A stretch of DNA of 64,000 nt. Source: Marasmius tenuissimus. Taxonomy: Eukaryota; Basidiomycota; Agaricomycetes; Agaricales; Marasmiaceae. A model generated the notes under the pieces. It saw only the letters and a list, made by a program, of their open reading frames with translations. It ran no database searches and was not told the DNA's origin. The position numbers were made by a program, and so were the translations under genes. The first letter of the stretch is position 1; each line of letters starts with the position of its first letter. This document shows, piece by piece, positions 1 to 11,979 of the stretch. Where the stretch lies: assembly GCA_029532415.1 (NCBI GenBank), contig JAQOTA010000053.1, positions 5,146,001 through 5,210,000 of the forward strand, written 5' to 3'.

Positions 1-1065
1 TTCTTTTACCCGCGGGCCGTCCCACCGGGCCAGCTGTTGTTTGGCTACTGTTTGTCCTGAGACGCTCATGAGCTCATAAGCGCCCGCCGCGTAGACTGGC
101 CTTAGATATCCAGGCCGCGATACGTATCGATTCCAAGCTCTTGGTATCACCGATGATCTGGCGATGAGTTGTGTCCGGCTTTGCATCCTGCTCATCTTCC
201 CTGTTCAATGTCTTTGCACAGCCGAAATCCTTCCGGGATCGTATGTTGTACTAAGCGCACCTGATTCGACTGCTTCGTCCAACATTAGCCTCGCTCACCC
301 AATCGTCAGCCTTCTGTTTCCCCAACGCCCTACAGGAGTCTTCTTTGACCTTCGATTTTCTTACCCACTTTGGTGTATGTTATCCCGCCGTCTTACAAGA
401 ACTCCTCGGGTGTCCGACCACATCTGCCGTTGACTTGAAGGGAATCTCCGTCGGCAGGACAATGCGTCGCGGGGGTACAGCCTTGATGTGAGCGTAGGTA
501 TTGAGAGGAATTCAAAGCTGTAAATGAATGCAAACGCTATCATCTCGCTACTCACGGGTGACAGTTCTCGCGCCCAAAGCCCCCCGTTTCCTAGATGCGA
601 CGAGCACACAGCCTTGAGAACTCGACGACCTTGGAGCTTGAGTCAGTCTATTCCGGTCGTGACTTTGTCATAAACCTCCGATTTACCGTCCAGCTCCTTA
701 TCTACCGCAACGCAGTCCACATCTCCGAGTTGTACACATCAATTTCTACAACACCTCGAGTCGCTTACATACCAAGGCTTCAAGGGTAATTTCGTGACTC
801 AGTTGAACGAATTCGACCTAATTTTGTCGCTCGATGACACTCTCCAGTGAACAGCATTGATTCAGACCACCGGAGCTTGAGTCTCGTTTCTTTGTTACAT
901 TCTCTGAGAATCACAGGCATACTAGGGACACCGTACCCAGATACCTCAACGACAACCCCGAGAATGCTCCTGAAACTCCCAAGTTCCGGATCCTCGCCCA
1001 ACGACCTGGATCATTTACCGCATCGGACTCCCAACAAAGATCAATCATCATTGATAATCTAGGAT
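1..1065 (+). other. Unrecognised spliced coding-like stretch, possibly partial
   Basis: I do not recognise this gene. Several pieces read like coding sequence on the plus strand. One at about 164-350 opens with a hydrophobic, signal-like start (MSCVRLCILLIFPVQCLC). An open stretch at about 350-478 contains LQELLGCPTTSAVDLKG and ends at a plausible GTGAGC donor. A segment ending LILSLDDTL at about 868 can be joined in frame, by removing a GTGAAC...TAG intron (about 849-930), to a final exon beginning DTVPRYLNDNPEN and stopping near 1064. The middle (480-800) could not be joined convincingly, so the gene may be degraded or my splicing may be wrong. The left edge of the window may cut its 5' end. 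Confidence 0.25.
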
Positions 1066-1571
1066 TGTGACGGGCTTGCACCTTTGACTGCATCAAGGGT
1101 CGTGCGCCGCTGCGGCGCCTATTGTATTCACGAGGGGTAGAATATGGACGCGGCACACGTCTACAGCACAGATCTCTTCCCGCAATGGTGACATTGGACT
1201 TGGTCTTGCTGCTCCGCAGGAGGACACCAAGCAGACCGTCGGACATACTTATACATATACTTAATTTGCCTGCCACCGAATTCAGGCAACCCGGTGGCAC
1301 AGAATGATCATCGATCAAGACTACCTCGGCGGGGATATGTACATGACTTTCTCCTTCAGGCATGATCCATGGGGATCTCCGGTAGCTTGGCTTCCTTGAT
1401 TCGACCATCGCGAAATGATTTCTATAGTCGCTACTACAACCTCTACACACACACACACACACACACGACTCAGGGTTACAGAAACTCAACGGGGACGAGC
1501 TGCATTGTACCAAGTACTCATCCGCGGAAAATATTATACGCCGAGTTTCATGTCCATACAGTGAGACGCCC
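1066..1571. other. Intergenic stretch with a (CA)n microsatellite
   Basis: No gene is supported here. A (CA)n run lies at about 1445-1467. The long minus-strand reading frame across this region passes through that repeat and shows no family features. Confidence 0.5.
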
Positions 1572-2899
1572 TCAATAGGAAGACGGATGTTTGAGTAGAG
1601 TCTAGATGCCGAAATGAATGAACAGAAAGATACTCTGGAAGGATAAGGAACTCACTCCTCCATCGATCAGAACGGTTTCGCCATTGATGAACCAATTTGC
1701 CACTAGGCAAAGGGCAAGGGCACCCACATCTCGTCTAGTACCCCCGGTCGGCACAGTCGGGATCTCTAGCCCAAATTCTGTGCCAGTGGGCACCACTGTC
1801 ACACCCGCCTCATTTGATGCACCGGGCATCGACATCTGAAGGGCAACGTTTAATTCAGTGTGCTGGCTAAACGGACCTTCTCCTACTTACCTCTGATGGG
1901 AAGAGGCCTAAGAGATCCGAGTGTATAGCTTAACGAGCCCGTCCTCTGTGAGAGCTGACCTTGGTACCTACCTGGAGCTATTCCATTCACTCGAACACCC
2001 AACGGTAGCAATTCGTGTGCGAGAGAGGACGTCGCTTGTCCAATAGCACTCTTTGAGAACATGTAAGGGTACGATCGACCCGAGGTTGCTGAGTCCTGCG
2101 GCGAATGAGCTCAATCAGACGATATAGTTCCGCCACTGACCTTAGTCCATCCGTTCATACTGCTGGTCATGATCACCTGGGGGACGAACTTCTTCGTCGC
2201 CTCTTCAGTTGAGTTTTTCCATTTCTCTAGCAGAGGAAGGAAAGCAAATGTCATCCAATACGCACTCGCGGCATTGGTATTGAACACATTGGTGAAGTCC
2301 TGCTCCTTGATGGCGTCGAAGAACGCTGAAACGTATTCCGAGGCACTAGGAAGAGAAGGAGGTACGAACTGTCCACCTTGGATACCAGCATTGTTAAACA
2401 GGACGGTAACGTAGGGTTCTCGAGAACCAATTTCGTCCGCAAGTCGTTTTGCTTCGGACTACATCAGACAGAAAGGTAGTCAGCTGGGAGACTGTGGACA
2501 TTGCTCTCACGGGAGGCTCACCTTTACGCTGATGTCCGCTTCCAGTCCTACCATCTTGCCACTTCCAGGAATCTTCTCAGCAGCCTCGTTGTAAATATTG
2601 GCCACCCTGTCGAAAAGCAGATGGGAGGTCAAGACGCGTCCACAAAAAAAATGTGCCAGCATTCCGACCTGTCCATGTCCGCTTGTTTGAGTCCCACGAT
2701 ATACACCTTTGCACCGTTGGCGATCAATGTTGAGCTGATCATCAAGCCGATTCCCTAGCGACAACGGTCATTCCAAGGGTTCGGTCAAGGAGGGAAAGAA
2801 TGTACGCACACTTCCTCCTCCAGTCACTACAGCCACAACTCCTCGCAAATTAAAAAGATTACTAGCATGTTGCGCTTCGAGGTTAACGTCAAAACCCAT
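1572..2899 (-). CDS. Short-chain dehydrogenase/reductase (SDR)
   Basis: This is a classical NAD(P)-dependent oxidoreductase of the SDR superfamily with a Rossmann fold, cytosolic or of unknown location. Reading on the minus strand from the ATG at 2899, the first exon holds the nucleotide-binding motif VVAVVTGGGS, which an intron splits just before GIGLMISSTLI. Later exons hold the NNAG motif (LFNNAGIQGG), a serine-rich strand (QVIMTSSMNG) and the catalytic YMFSK, which fits YxxxK, followed by the typical RVNGIAPG. The last large exon contains NWFINGETVLIDGG. Splicing a donor after DGG to a small terminal exon gives TLLKHPSSY and a stop at 1574-1572, a common ending for fungal SDRs. About five short introns interrupt the gene. 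The length (about 300 aa) suits the family. The substrate cannot be read from the sequence. Confidence 0.85.
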
Positions 2900-3511
2900 T
2901 TTTTGCAGAACAAGTAGGATGCTCTGTAAGGAACTGACGAGGTTAAGAAGCAGGAGTGAGTTTCGAAAGCTTCCCACCACCCCACTCTATTATACGATAA
3001 ATTCGTGGAAGGGTTCCGAGCCTGCGTCACCAGCCTCTACAACCTTCGGACATCCCCCGAAGCATACCTGACTATAAGGGGTGGGAGAACACTCGACATG
3101 ACGCGCCTGTGGCGTGCGAATTTACCCAGCCATCGGAGGTTCGTACTACTGCTGGTGGCTGACTTCCTACGCATTTCGCACGTATGGTTAAAATCCAGGC
3201 AGAAAGGGTCGGAGGAGTCAAAAAGGCTAAAGAAGCACTAAAATCCTGGGGAAAGTGAATGTTCCAATGTGAATATGGTCCATTCAATTTAGCCCAGGAT
3301 TTACTTGCCGTTTACGATGGTGATATGACAGATTGTTATTTGAACAAATGGTGGGAACACGAGGACTTACAAGGTTTAGTCTTAGCTAAGTATAAGTAGC
3401 CTAATAGTTAAGTTATCAGTTGACTGTACAAAACAACGTGTTCAATGATTGAAGCCGTCACGTTGAATGTATCCCAAGAACACCCGTGTATCATATATCA
3501 TGTATCACGAA
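2900..3511. other. Intergenic region between the SDR and GMC genes
   Basis: No gene or element is supported. It contains the SDR promoter side (to about 3300) and the 3' flank of the GMC gene. Confidence 0.5.
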
Positions 3512-5945
3512 TCACGAATCATCGTCGGAGGCTCTCCGTGTTCTTCGCCTTGCCCACTCCAATTTGATCAAGTCAGCCGCCCTCTCAGCCACGGCATATA
3601 CCGGTGCCATCGTATTCCCAGCAGGAAGAAAGGGCTAAACGAGGATAAGAGCCAGTCAGCACATATCGATCGGCGGCCATCCGAAAAGCGAGAGAGCCGC
3701 CTACCAAAACCGACGCATCAATGACCCTCAACCCATTCGCACCCTTTACTTTCAAATCGGGATCAACAACCCCGTACACGGCACCCCGTCTCGACATGCC
3801 CGCAGTGCCCACAATGTGTCCATTAGGCGCTGCGTTCGCCCGGGCGTAAGCCTCCAATTCCTCATCGGAGCTAGCAGGTGAAATGCTTATCGCGGAGCGG
3901 AGGATGTACCCGTCCCAAGGTGACGCGGAGGCGAAGCGCCAAACAGACTTGATTGCTTCTCGGAGAGCAAAGACGTCGAAACGAGTCGTGAGACATCCGA
4001 AGTTGATGATGGGCTGTGTGAAGGGGTCGGTCGTATTGATAGAGATCGTACCCTCTAGCGAACAATCGCGATGAGATGCGTAAGTGTCGGAAGACGGAAA
4101 CACTTACTAGAAGTGGGCGTGAGAAGTGTAGCTGGGGCGGAAAAGAAGTAGCCTTCGGGCGGGGGACTAAGATTCCCGTTCTAGGAACACAGATGATAAC
4201 ATCAGCCACGACATGACGGCAAAATCAGAGTCTAGACACCCTCTACCGCACCTGTGTAGTCGTTCCTATGTGAGGCGAGAGTGGCCCAGAAGAGGGATCC
4301 TCCTCTAGCTCGAATATGCTAGCATCCGGAGGTAGTCGGCTATAAGCCAGGTGACTTACATACGCCACACCGAACGGACCACCGCCCTCAGTCTTCTGCC
4401 ATTCACGGATCAATTCTTCCCGCCGTGTCAGATCCCGAATGCTGTCGTCAAAAGTCGACTCCTTGAACGTCTCATTGACAGAAAAAGGGAGGTTGACAGC
4501 GATGTGCACGGAAAGGTTCCTGCCCACATCAGGAAGATGGATGTGAGGTGTAACTCCGAGAGCAGATAAGAATGTTGAATCCCCGATGCCCGAGTTCAGG
4601 AGCAGTTTCGGGGTTTCGAGAGATCCTCCCGCTATCAAAATTTCTCGAGTGGCTGAAACTTTGTGGCGCACATCTGTTCAAACAAGTGAGTCAGTCAACA
4701 ACGGAAGCGAGCTAACCCAGTCATCAAATTTATGTTTACCGATGCTGTTTCGTGTAAATTCAACCACTCGGAATGTCGGGGTGGGTCCATCAAGCGTGTC
4801 GGTCATGGGCAAAATCCTCGTGGCCTGTGCATTGAGCAAGACATGAAGATTCGGCCGACGAAGGAATTTTGGCCCCAAATACGATGTAAAGGAGCTACTT
4901 CGTACTCCGTGTTTCACAGTCTCTTGGGACCAAGCTACAAATGCAATAACTATCAGAAACAAACAACCTAGTTTGATGCGCCCAAAACCAGATCAATCTC
5001 ACCGACACCCAACGGGAATCCAGAGTTGTAATCCAGATTAAATGGGAACTCGTCGGGCAATTCTTGCGTTAGTTTCCGCACCCGAGTATCAATAGCGGGA
5101 GTCGAAAATCCGTTCAGGCCGACTGAGGTGATACCTCCGAAGCCGTGAACGCCAGGATTCCACTGCCCAGTTTGGTTGTGGTTGTCGGTAGGCTGTTGCC
5201 ACCGCTCGTTCTGTCTGAGAGTTTGAGTGCTATGTAACCAGTAGTGAGGCAGACAGACCTTGCGGAAGTATGGAAGAATTGCTTTCCATCTGATCGTGAG
5301 GAGAATCTATGTCAGGGCTTCGAGCATCGCCAAGGTCTGTGCCTCGAAAAGCAACTTACGACCACCCAGGGTCCCCTGTCACTCTGGCATATCTGTCCCA
5401 GTCACTCGCAGAGCCTCGACTGTAAGCCATGCCATCTAGATGGAAACGGTTTAGTCTCCAGAACGCAGACGTTACTTGGCGCCAACTCACTCATTGACGT
5501 GCATCCTCCTAACACCCTTCCCCTCGTGTAGTATAAGGTCCTTCCATCTAGTCCTTCTTGGGGAGGTGTGGTATAATTCCAATCCAAGGCGCTTCGCTCA
5601 CGTACAAAGATCGTGAAGAATGGGATCGTGTAGTTCAACAGGCCCTCCGGGGATCCCCCAGCTTCCAAGAGTAAGACAGACCAGTTGGGGTTTTCGGTAA
5701 GACGATTGGCAAGGACGTTCCCAGCGGCTCCTCCTTGAGCGACAAATTCGGTCAACGAGAGAAGCGAGGATATTCTAGGCCGCGTGTTGAGGGTGAAGCT
5801 TACCTCCAATGACGACAAAGTCAAACTCGGTATTGTTCTGCCGAGCTGATAATAGCTGGTTGACGTCCTGATATATGGCACCTAATCCGAGAGATACTGA
5901 GGCCAGGAGAAACAGAAAGAACGAAAGGATATTAGAGGGCCTCAT
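3512..5945 (-). CDS. Secreted GMC oxidoreductase, aryl-alcohol-oxidase-like
   Basis: This is an FAD-dependent glucose-methanol-choline family oxidase or dehydrogenase, probably extracellular. In wood- and litter-decay fungi such enzymes oxidise aryl alcohols or sugars and can feed H2O2 to peroxidases. The start at 5945 (MRPSNILSFFLFLLASVSL) gives a clear signal peptide. I prefer it to the upstream in-frame ATG at 6065. The FAD-binding motif FDFVVIGG|GAAGN is split by an intron and is followed by LLLEAGG, the GMC signature YYTRGRVLGGCTSMNGM, and the second signature region ILIAGGSLETPKLLLNSGIG. The C-terminal domain has NGHIVGTAGMSRRGA with the first active-site His. The final exon reads FLPAGNTMAPVYAVAERAA, so the second active-site position is Asn where aryl-alcohol oxidases have His. 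The gene has about ten introns and stops at 3512-3514. The length (about 600 aa) suits the family. Confidence 0.88.
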
Positions 5946-7176
5946 GAGTATCGTACAGTGGCCCGTTCCTTCACCAAGTTCACCACTCGGAACGCCTTTA
6001 TTCGAAGCATAGTACCGTCCTATCGGCACCTCCTCCGTCATGAGTGATACGATTACTGGGACCACAGCGGTATAGTTCTCGCCGAAAGATCACACGCAAG
6101 GAAGCTGGGTTGTATGAAGGTTCAGATACGGTCGACAAGGAAATGTGACCATACCTCCATGTCAGGTCGAAGTCTTCTCTTCGACCGCAAATGACCTGTG
6201 TTGGTATAGGCCTCCCACTGGCTAGATGCTCTGACTCGTCACATTGGTAGACTTCCCACTGTAAACATCCATGTGATCCACTGTCTTACTTTGAACAGGC
6301 ATGCAATCATTGCTACCAAGCCAAAAGTTGATTCTAAGCCCAAACACGGTTAGTCCAGAGCCCATGTAAGTCCTAATGAAGATTCGAACCATCCAGGCAC
6401 AGATTATCATGGAACGGCTGTGAAATGGAGCCCATCTGATAAGAGTCAAAGCTTGTGTATGACGAAATACACCATACTTCCGTGTCTTCGCCATGACGGA
6501 AGAGTCAGAATATGTCGGATAACTCTGGAACTCTGTCTTTGAAATGTAGGACGCTCTAAATTTGATATGAGCAGCGTAGACGATCGCTAGTTTTTATGAA
6601 GTTGTATTGAGGATGGGAAAGAGAATTTGAGCGAGCCCGCAAGACTTGAAGGTGGTTCAGAAGAAACAGGCAATCGCGTCGCCGCGGCGCTAATTCACTG
6701 TACCGAGCCCAAAAAACGTGCTTCAATACCACCACCACCCCAAATCTCAATTTCTCGATCTGTTCAGGCCCTCCTCTCCGGCCTCAAAGCTCGAAGATTG
6801 AAGATCCATGAAATTACGTGCTGAACGGCATCGCCGCAAGGTTACCGGATACCTGACAGTGACTGCTTCGCCATGTAATGATATATTCCTCAACTCTCAG
6901 CCTTGTTGCCAACGCCAACTTTGTTCACTGTGTCTACCCTTTGCACCCTTACATCTTTTGGTTCACGAAACTCGAGAGCTGTGGAATCTCGACTTGGATC
7001 GATACTTAGCTTCATTGAACGCCTAAATGAGGAAGAAAATTACCGCCGAGCCAGCTTTTGGCTTCAAACTTCGATTGAATCTCAAGTGTGGACTACAATA
7101 TCGCCAGGATCATGATATACAACCAATGAACTTTGAACGATCGTGCCACGAAGGAAAAAGATGCCAGCTCCAGACA
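5946..7176. other. Long intergenic region, no supported gene
   Basis: Short open frames occur on both strands (for example minus 6222-6494), but none shows a family motif, a convincing start or linked exons. The right end is the 3' flank of a minus-strand tRNA. Confidence 0.5.
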
Positions 7177-7279
7177 TGGACAAATCCGGAATTGAACCGG
7201 AGACCTTTCGCAGCGTCAGAAATTAATTTTCGAAGACTTTGATGCAAAGCGAACGCGATAACCCCTACGCTATTTGCCC
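7177..7279 (-). tRNA. tRNA-Ala (anticodon TGC) with intron
   Basis: Read on the minus strand, the gene begins GGGCAAA and ends TTTGTCC plus discriminator A. This gives a 7-bp acceptor stem with a G3:U70 pair, the main alanine identity element. The D arm (GCGTAGGGGTTATCGC) is followed by anticodon stem TTCGC/GCGAA and loop TTTGCA with anticodon TGC. An intron of about 30 nt follows position 37, the standard eukaryotic nuclear site. The T arm contains GGTTCAATTCC. A second copy lies at 16727-16822. Confidence 0.9.
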
Positions 7280-7543
7280 ATAAGAAAGAAGTTTCTACCA
7301 GTTTCCATGACCCCGGCGGGACAAGTACATTTATTGAAAGTCATCTATCCCTGAGCTTTGAGAGCATTACAATACCAGGCATTATTATTCATAGGCCTGC
7401 ATTATCTCTGCCAAGGTGCCGCTGAATTTCAATTTGTAGCTGAGTCGACCACGGTAGCCCCTATTTTCGGTGATGTCAGTGATGTGCGTTATGCACTCTT
7501 GCGCAATCACTGTCGATTCTGAACCACCACCATCTCGATAAAC

Positions 7544-8403
7544 ATGGCCCTCCAACCATCTCTCAGACAAGCTCTGATCATAGCTGGGACCCTAGATGCT
7601 CCCCATACACTCGATATCTTTCGTGCGTTCTCGACTGTGTGCTGAAATGTCTCTGTCAGCGGGCTAATCAAGGGATTTTCGCCAGTTGATTATGTCTGTC
7701 CGTTCAGGTAGGCTCTAGATGTCAACTTCTCAGGTATGAGCTCATATCATATGTTCTTGCAGCGCGAAAATGGCTGTAGGCATTGAGAACGTTCTCCGTC
7801 CTCTCTTCAATCCGGGAGGGAAATACGCGGGGAAAGTGAAAGTGATCTTCAGGAACCAAGTTCAGCCTTGGCATGCAAGCTCAACGTTCGTTCATGAGGC
7901 TGGTTTAGCTGTGAGCATCGACTTCCCTACTAGAAGCGACTTCCAAATTCACCATCGTGTGTTCGTCCCTCTCTAAGGTTGCTCGTGTTGCCCCAGAAAA
8001 GTTTTGGTCGTTCTCCTTGGCCGTGCGTATTGCTTATTGCTATACACTGCCTGAAATCCTTATCCGCGGATCGTCTACACAGCTATTCAAGAGCCAAGAA
8101 GAATACTTCGACATTCCAACCTCTAATCTCACGCCAATCCAGATACGCGAGAAACTCGCCCACCTCGCCTCGCGAGCTGGTGTCAATCAATCTAATTTCA
8201 GCGATTTGCTTACACTGAAATCGTCGCCGAATGGTGGAGTCGATGTTACAGACGACCTCAAGTACACCGTCAAGTTTTCGAGACAGAACGGGATCCACGT
8301 CTCGCCTACTGTGATTTGGGATGGAGTTATCGCTGGGGAGGTGTCGAGCTCATGGGGACAAAAAGAATGGGAAGAATTTTTGGAGAAGAAAGTACTGATT
8401 TGA
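7544..8403 (+). CDS. DsbA-like thioredoxin-fold protein
   Basis: This is a fungal protein with a thioredoxin/DsbA-like fold, of unknown substrate. Five exons can be joined: 7544-7622 (starts MALQPSLRQALIIAGTLD), a very small exon 7686-7707 encoding LDYVCPFS, then exons from 7763 (AKMAVGIENVLRPLF), about 7975 (VARVAPEKFWSFSLA) and about 8090 (LFKSQEEYFDIPTS) to the stop at 8401-8403. All introns have GT...AG ends and keep frame. The redox-site position reads CPFS, so there is one Cys instead of the CxxC pair. VIFRNQVQPWHASSTF and FSRQNGIHVSPTVIWDG are the conserved core. The protein is about 230 aa. With a single Cys it may act through a mixed disulfide or glutathione, or may not be redox active. 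Confidence 0.8.
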
Positions 8404-8658
8404 AGTCGTATCGGATGTAGACTGTAGACTGTTGCAAAGATATTGCAATCTTGCGTGCTGCAGGGTATTGCAGACTGAAATCGCTTCAGCTATCGGACTT
8501 CGGCCTTTTCCACAGTAGATAAGATGACCATTCTGATCTCAGCCCGACGTTCGACTGAAATACAGATTTCGCTCCCGAGGAACCTCAACATGTACAAGCG
8601 TTGTATTGACTGCAAGAATGTGGTGACATAACCCCATACAAGGTGGATAGGATAAAAA
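8404..8658. other. Convergent 3' spacer between the thioredoxin-fold gene and K1
   Basis: The two neighbouring genes converge here. No further gene is seen. Confidence 0.5.
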
Positions 8659-11600
8659 TTACTCGATGCCGTTAGGTAGTAACGAATAACTTGGAGGAGG
8701 AGCTCTATGTGTATTTTGTGGGACCCGTGCCGCCAACTTTATGGTGAACCCCAATGCGAGAGAAGAGAAAGATGCTCAGTTACGAACGCAAATATGAAGA
8801 AGTAAACTTACCGCCATCTTGCGCCCACGAGAAGAACGACGAGGAGAAATGGGTGGCGCTGGCAAAGGGCGGGAAGGTGAAAAGTTTCTCATGGAGGTTC
8901 TTTCAGGATCCATGTGAGGACTCGGTTCTCTAGCTCCCTCGAGGTCAGGGCGGCTGGAGGTCGTTTGTCCCTTGACTTTGTTCTGTTCGAGGATATCTCC
9001 CTCTATATCCTTGCTAGCGTCCTCGATCGATCCGAAAGGCAGATTCTCACTTGCACGGGGTTGACTGGGCTGCCGATCTTGATCTGGATGTGTTTGCTGT
9101 TCCTGTTGGTCGATATGATCCTTGAGATGTAGCTGCGGTTTTTGGTATGGCCACGACGCGAAATACGGCCGCCGATCACCATCTGCAAGAACAGGGGGGT
9201 TGAGCATGGCATCGTGGGTAGCCAAAGGTATTCCCTATGGTCCACCACAAAACGCGCTCAGTATGGTTCAAAGCGAAAGCAAAGAGACCGTCACACACCT
9301 CTTCCGGCTTGTCGCGTGGTTTGACTTTCTTCCATAGGTCGCGGAAGCCAACATCTTCTCATATAATGCAAGGGTTTGAGGAAAAGAAGAACGAGTGTCA
9401 GTACTTATTGCGTATAGTACATGTCGGTAGAGTGCTAGAAGGGCAAGGGTCTCACTCACTGTTTGTGCTGGCATACGCAGCAGCAGCCAAAACATCTAAC
9501 ACGCGCTCTCTCACTACAGGGTTCGTCCGACGTGAGAAACAAAGGTTCTCAAGTGTGTCCAGAAATTTCTGAGAGATCGATTGGCTTATGAACGCATCTG
9601 TCGAGTTTCGAAGCATAATCGCCCACAGCTAAGGTATAAAGGTCGAAATTAGAGAGCTGGTATATCGGAATAAGAGGGTCGCTCACCCTAGCGGCACTGA
9701 GCTGAGTCTGGGGTTCACCGTACTTGAACTCTCTGCGCAAAGCCCGTATAGCCTCTTTGGCATTGGTTTCGCTGGCAGATGTGCGCTCACACACGTCCAG
9801 GACAAGAGCCCAATCCTCGGAGGCTGTTGCTGTGAGGAAGCCTGTGTATATCGCAAACGAAGAAATAAAGCTGGAAGATTACCGGAACGTTAAGGAGCAG
9901 TAAGCGTAGAGCGCACCTATCAATACCGTCAGCTCCTCCTGCTCCCCATTGGTATTGACTTCCTTATTGTCGCGACAGCCATTCGTCCATTTCGACAGCC
10001 AACCACGCTCCTTCTTGATCTTTACTTGTTCGGAGGCTAGTATGATTGAGAAGCCACGTGTATCATCAGTGAGAGAGGGAAAGAAAGCAGACGAATGAAC
10101 GGAGAACATACCAGCCGACGTCGTCCGTTCCCGCGACTTAGATCTGATCTGCGGCCGCCAGCTTCCTTCCCGATCATCCACACTGGGATGCTTGTCGTTG
10201 ACGGGAAGCTCGTGGAGCAAAAGGTCAAGACCTTCCCCCGAAGAGATGGTCTTGATAAGAACACCTTTGGCGGTATTCGAGTGGTGGCCGCCTTGCTCTA
10301 CGGCCCGATCTTGTCCTTCCGTTATGATACCGTGGTCCATTGGATGTTCATGCTGTGGGGTTGAGTCTGAGTGAGTGAGCTCAGCGTCTTCCAGAGGCGT
10401 GATCCAAGGACGGACAAAAGATCGTTTGATTTTGTTCCCAACCAGCGGGAATAGTGAGTATATCGGCTCGTGCAATCCGCGACCCTCCGTAACTGCTTCA
10501 AGTTCAGGTTCTACCCAGTCTTTTTCACGAACCTGAGTGGAATCGTGCGCAGCGGACGCTGGAGAACGATGACTGGTCTGATGTTGCGGCAAATGCTTCG
10601 AGCCGATGCGATCGACGAACCGAGTTGCTCTTCGCTCCACCAAAATTTCCGATTTGATACGATGGAGGACCTCGGTCGCCTTGGGTCGAATAGCGGAATT
10701 CGTGTTCCAGCATGCCTCCATAATGTTCCACATCCTGTCGTTGAGCTCGGGGATCCCCACAGGCCTCATGGGACGTTTCTCGCTTACGACAACGTGGAAT
10801 ATCACAGCCGCATCATTGGGAAGCTCGTGGAAGGGTGAGAGGGCAGTATAGATCTGCAGTAAAGCGTGTTAATAAGAAGTAACTAGGCTGGATTGCTCGT
10901 CCGAATACCTCATAACAAACACAGGCAAAAGCATAGATGTCGCTTTCTTTGGTAGGGTCAGAAGTACCATTCAAGATCTCGCGCGCGAGCCACCGAACTG
11001 TGCCAGCAGCACGAGGGGCTGACGTAGTTAGATGGAGAGCAAGAGTATCCGCGATGCGAGATAGCCCAAAATCGCCAATGCAAGCGCGACCTTCCGGGGT
11101 GATAAGGATGTTTAGCTGTGCGAATGGGATGAGCGATTTTTACAACGAATGGCGAGAATGCTTGCCCACCCCTTTCAAATCCCCGTGGACCACCTTCTTC
11201 CCGTGTAGGTATGCAAGACCTGCTGCAACGTCATAGACCTATTAGAGCACCAACTAAGCATTGAGATCGACATCGAGGCGCCCAACTGGCGTACCAGTAC
11301 GAGATGATCAACATCCGCCCTCCGGGTGGCCTTGAGGTATTGCAAGAGATTCCCATGATCCATCCACGGAGAAATGAGACAGAACTGGCTGTCGTCTTTC
11401 AAGTAAAAAATCCCCAGGAATGGTAGGACATTCGGATGGTTCAACTGGCGCCACACGATAGCTTCGCGGAGATATTCCTGCCCTTCGTATTCATGGAGAG
11501 AAACAACGACAACCTAAAGGAGCACAAACCTTGAATAGCGCGTCCAAGTCACTCTTCACGTACACCTTCGACACCTTCAAACACACCAGCTGCTCCTCCG

Positions 11601-11979
11601 ATCCCGATCGTCGAATCGCGCCCTTCCAGACATCCCCAAATCCTCCAGCGGCGATGGGATGCTTACCCAACTTATAAACATTCTGCATTAACAAATTTCT
11701 TGGGTGTTGCCCGGACAATTTCGAGAGACGTATCATGACCGTGAACATTGAAGAACGGAAGTGAGACGTCATATTTGAGTTGGGGTTATCAGTGAGCTAG
11801 AACGCGAAAGATGAGCAAGGGAACAGGCTAAAAAAGCTACTCGAGCCTACCTGCTGAAGTTTGTCCAACCAGTTCTGTGCATTCTCGCCTGTCTGTTCCA
11901 GAAAAACTCGAAGCTGCTCTTCATCTCCAAAAACCTCTTCAAGATGTTGAGTTAATTGTTGGTCGGTGAGCGACACCAT
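8659..11979 (-). CDS. K1: TKL-like kinase fused to a VHS domain, GAT absent
   Basis: The predicted product has an N-terminal helical module (MVSLTDQQLTQHLEEVFGD, then AQNWLDKLQQ), a kinase domain, a disordered linker and a VHS domain. Kinase motifs are the Gly loop AAGGFGDVWKG, the VAIK-like lysine in VCLKVSKVY, HGDLKG where HRD is usual, DFG, and ARE in place of APE (RWLAREILNG). The linker ends ...TTSA|ASEQVKIKKERGWLSKW across an in-frame intron. The VHS domain follows (FLTATASEDWALVLDVCERT, then RLWAIMLRNSTDAFI and DLWKKVKPRDKPEE). After it there is only a short Pro/Ser/Arg-rich tail. Splicing at ATGGCG|GTAAGT to an exon from about 8715 gives an ending with PPPSYSLLPNGIE and a stop at 8659. 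The GAT domain present in V, K4 and K5 is missing. VHS binds ubiquitin and endosomal partners in known families; a kinase tethered to endosomes is my inference. Confidence 0.72.

Noticed and set aside
911..1513. 200-codon minus-strand open frame
   Set aside because: It runs through the (CA)n microsatellite, giving a Cys-Val repeat, has no domain, and overlaps a better plus-strand exon.
6222..6494. 90-codon minus-strand frame upstream of the GMC gene
   Set aside because: No family features, no linked exon, and the composition does not look coding.
10095..10374. Plus-strand frames opposite K1
   Set aside because: They are the reverse of the K1 linker exon, whose minus-strand frame is open for over 300 codons and matches its paralogues.
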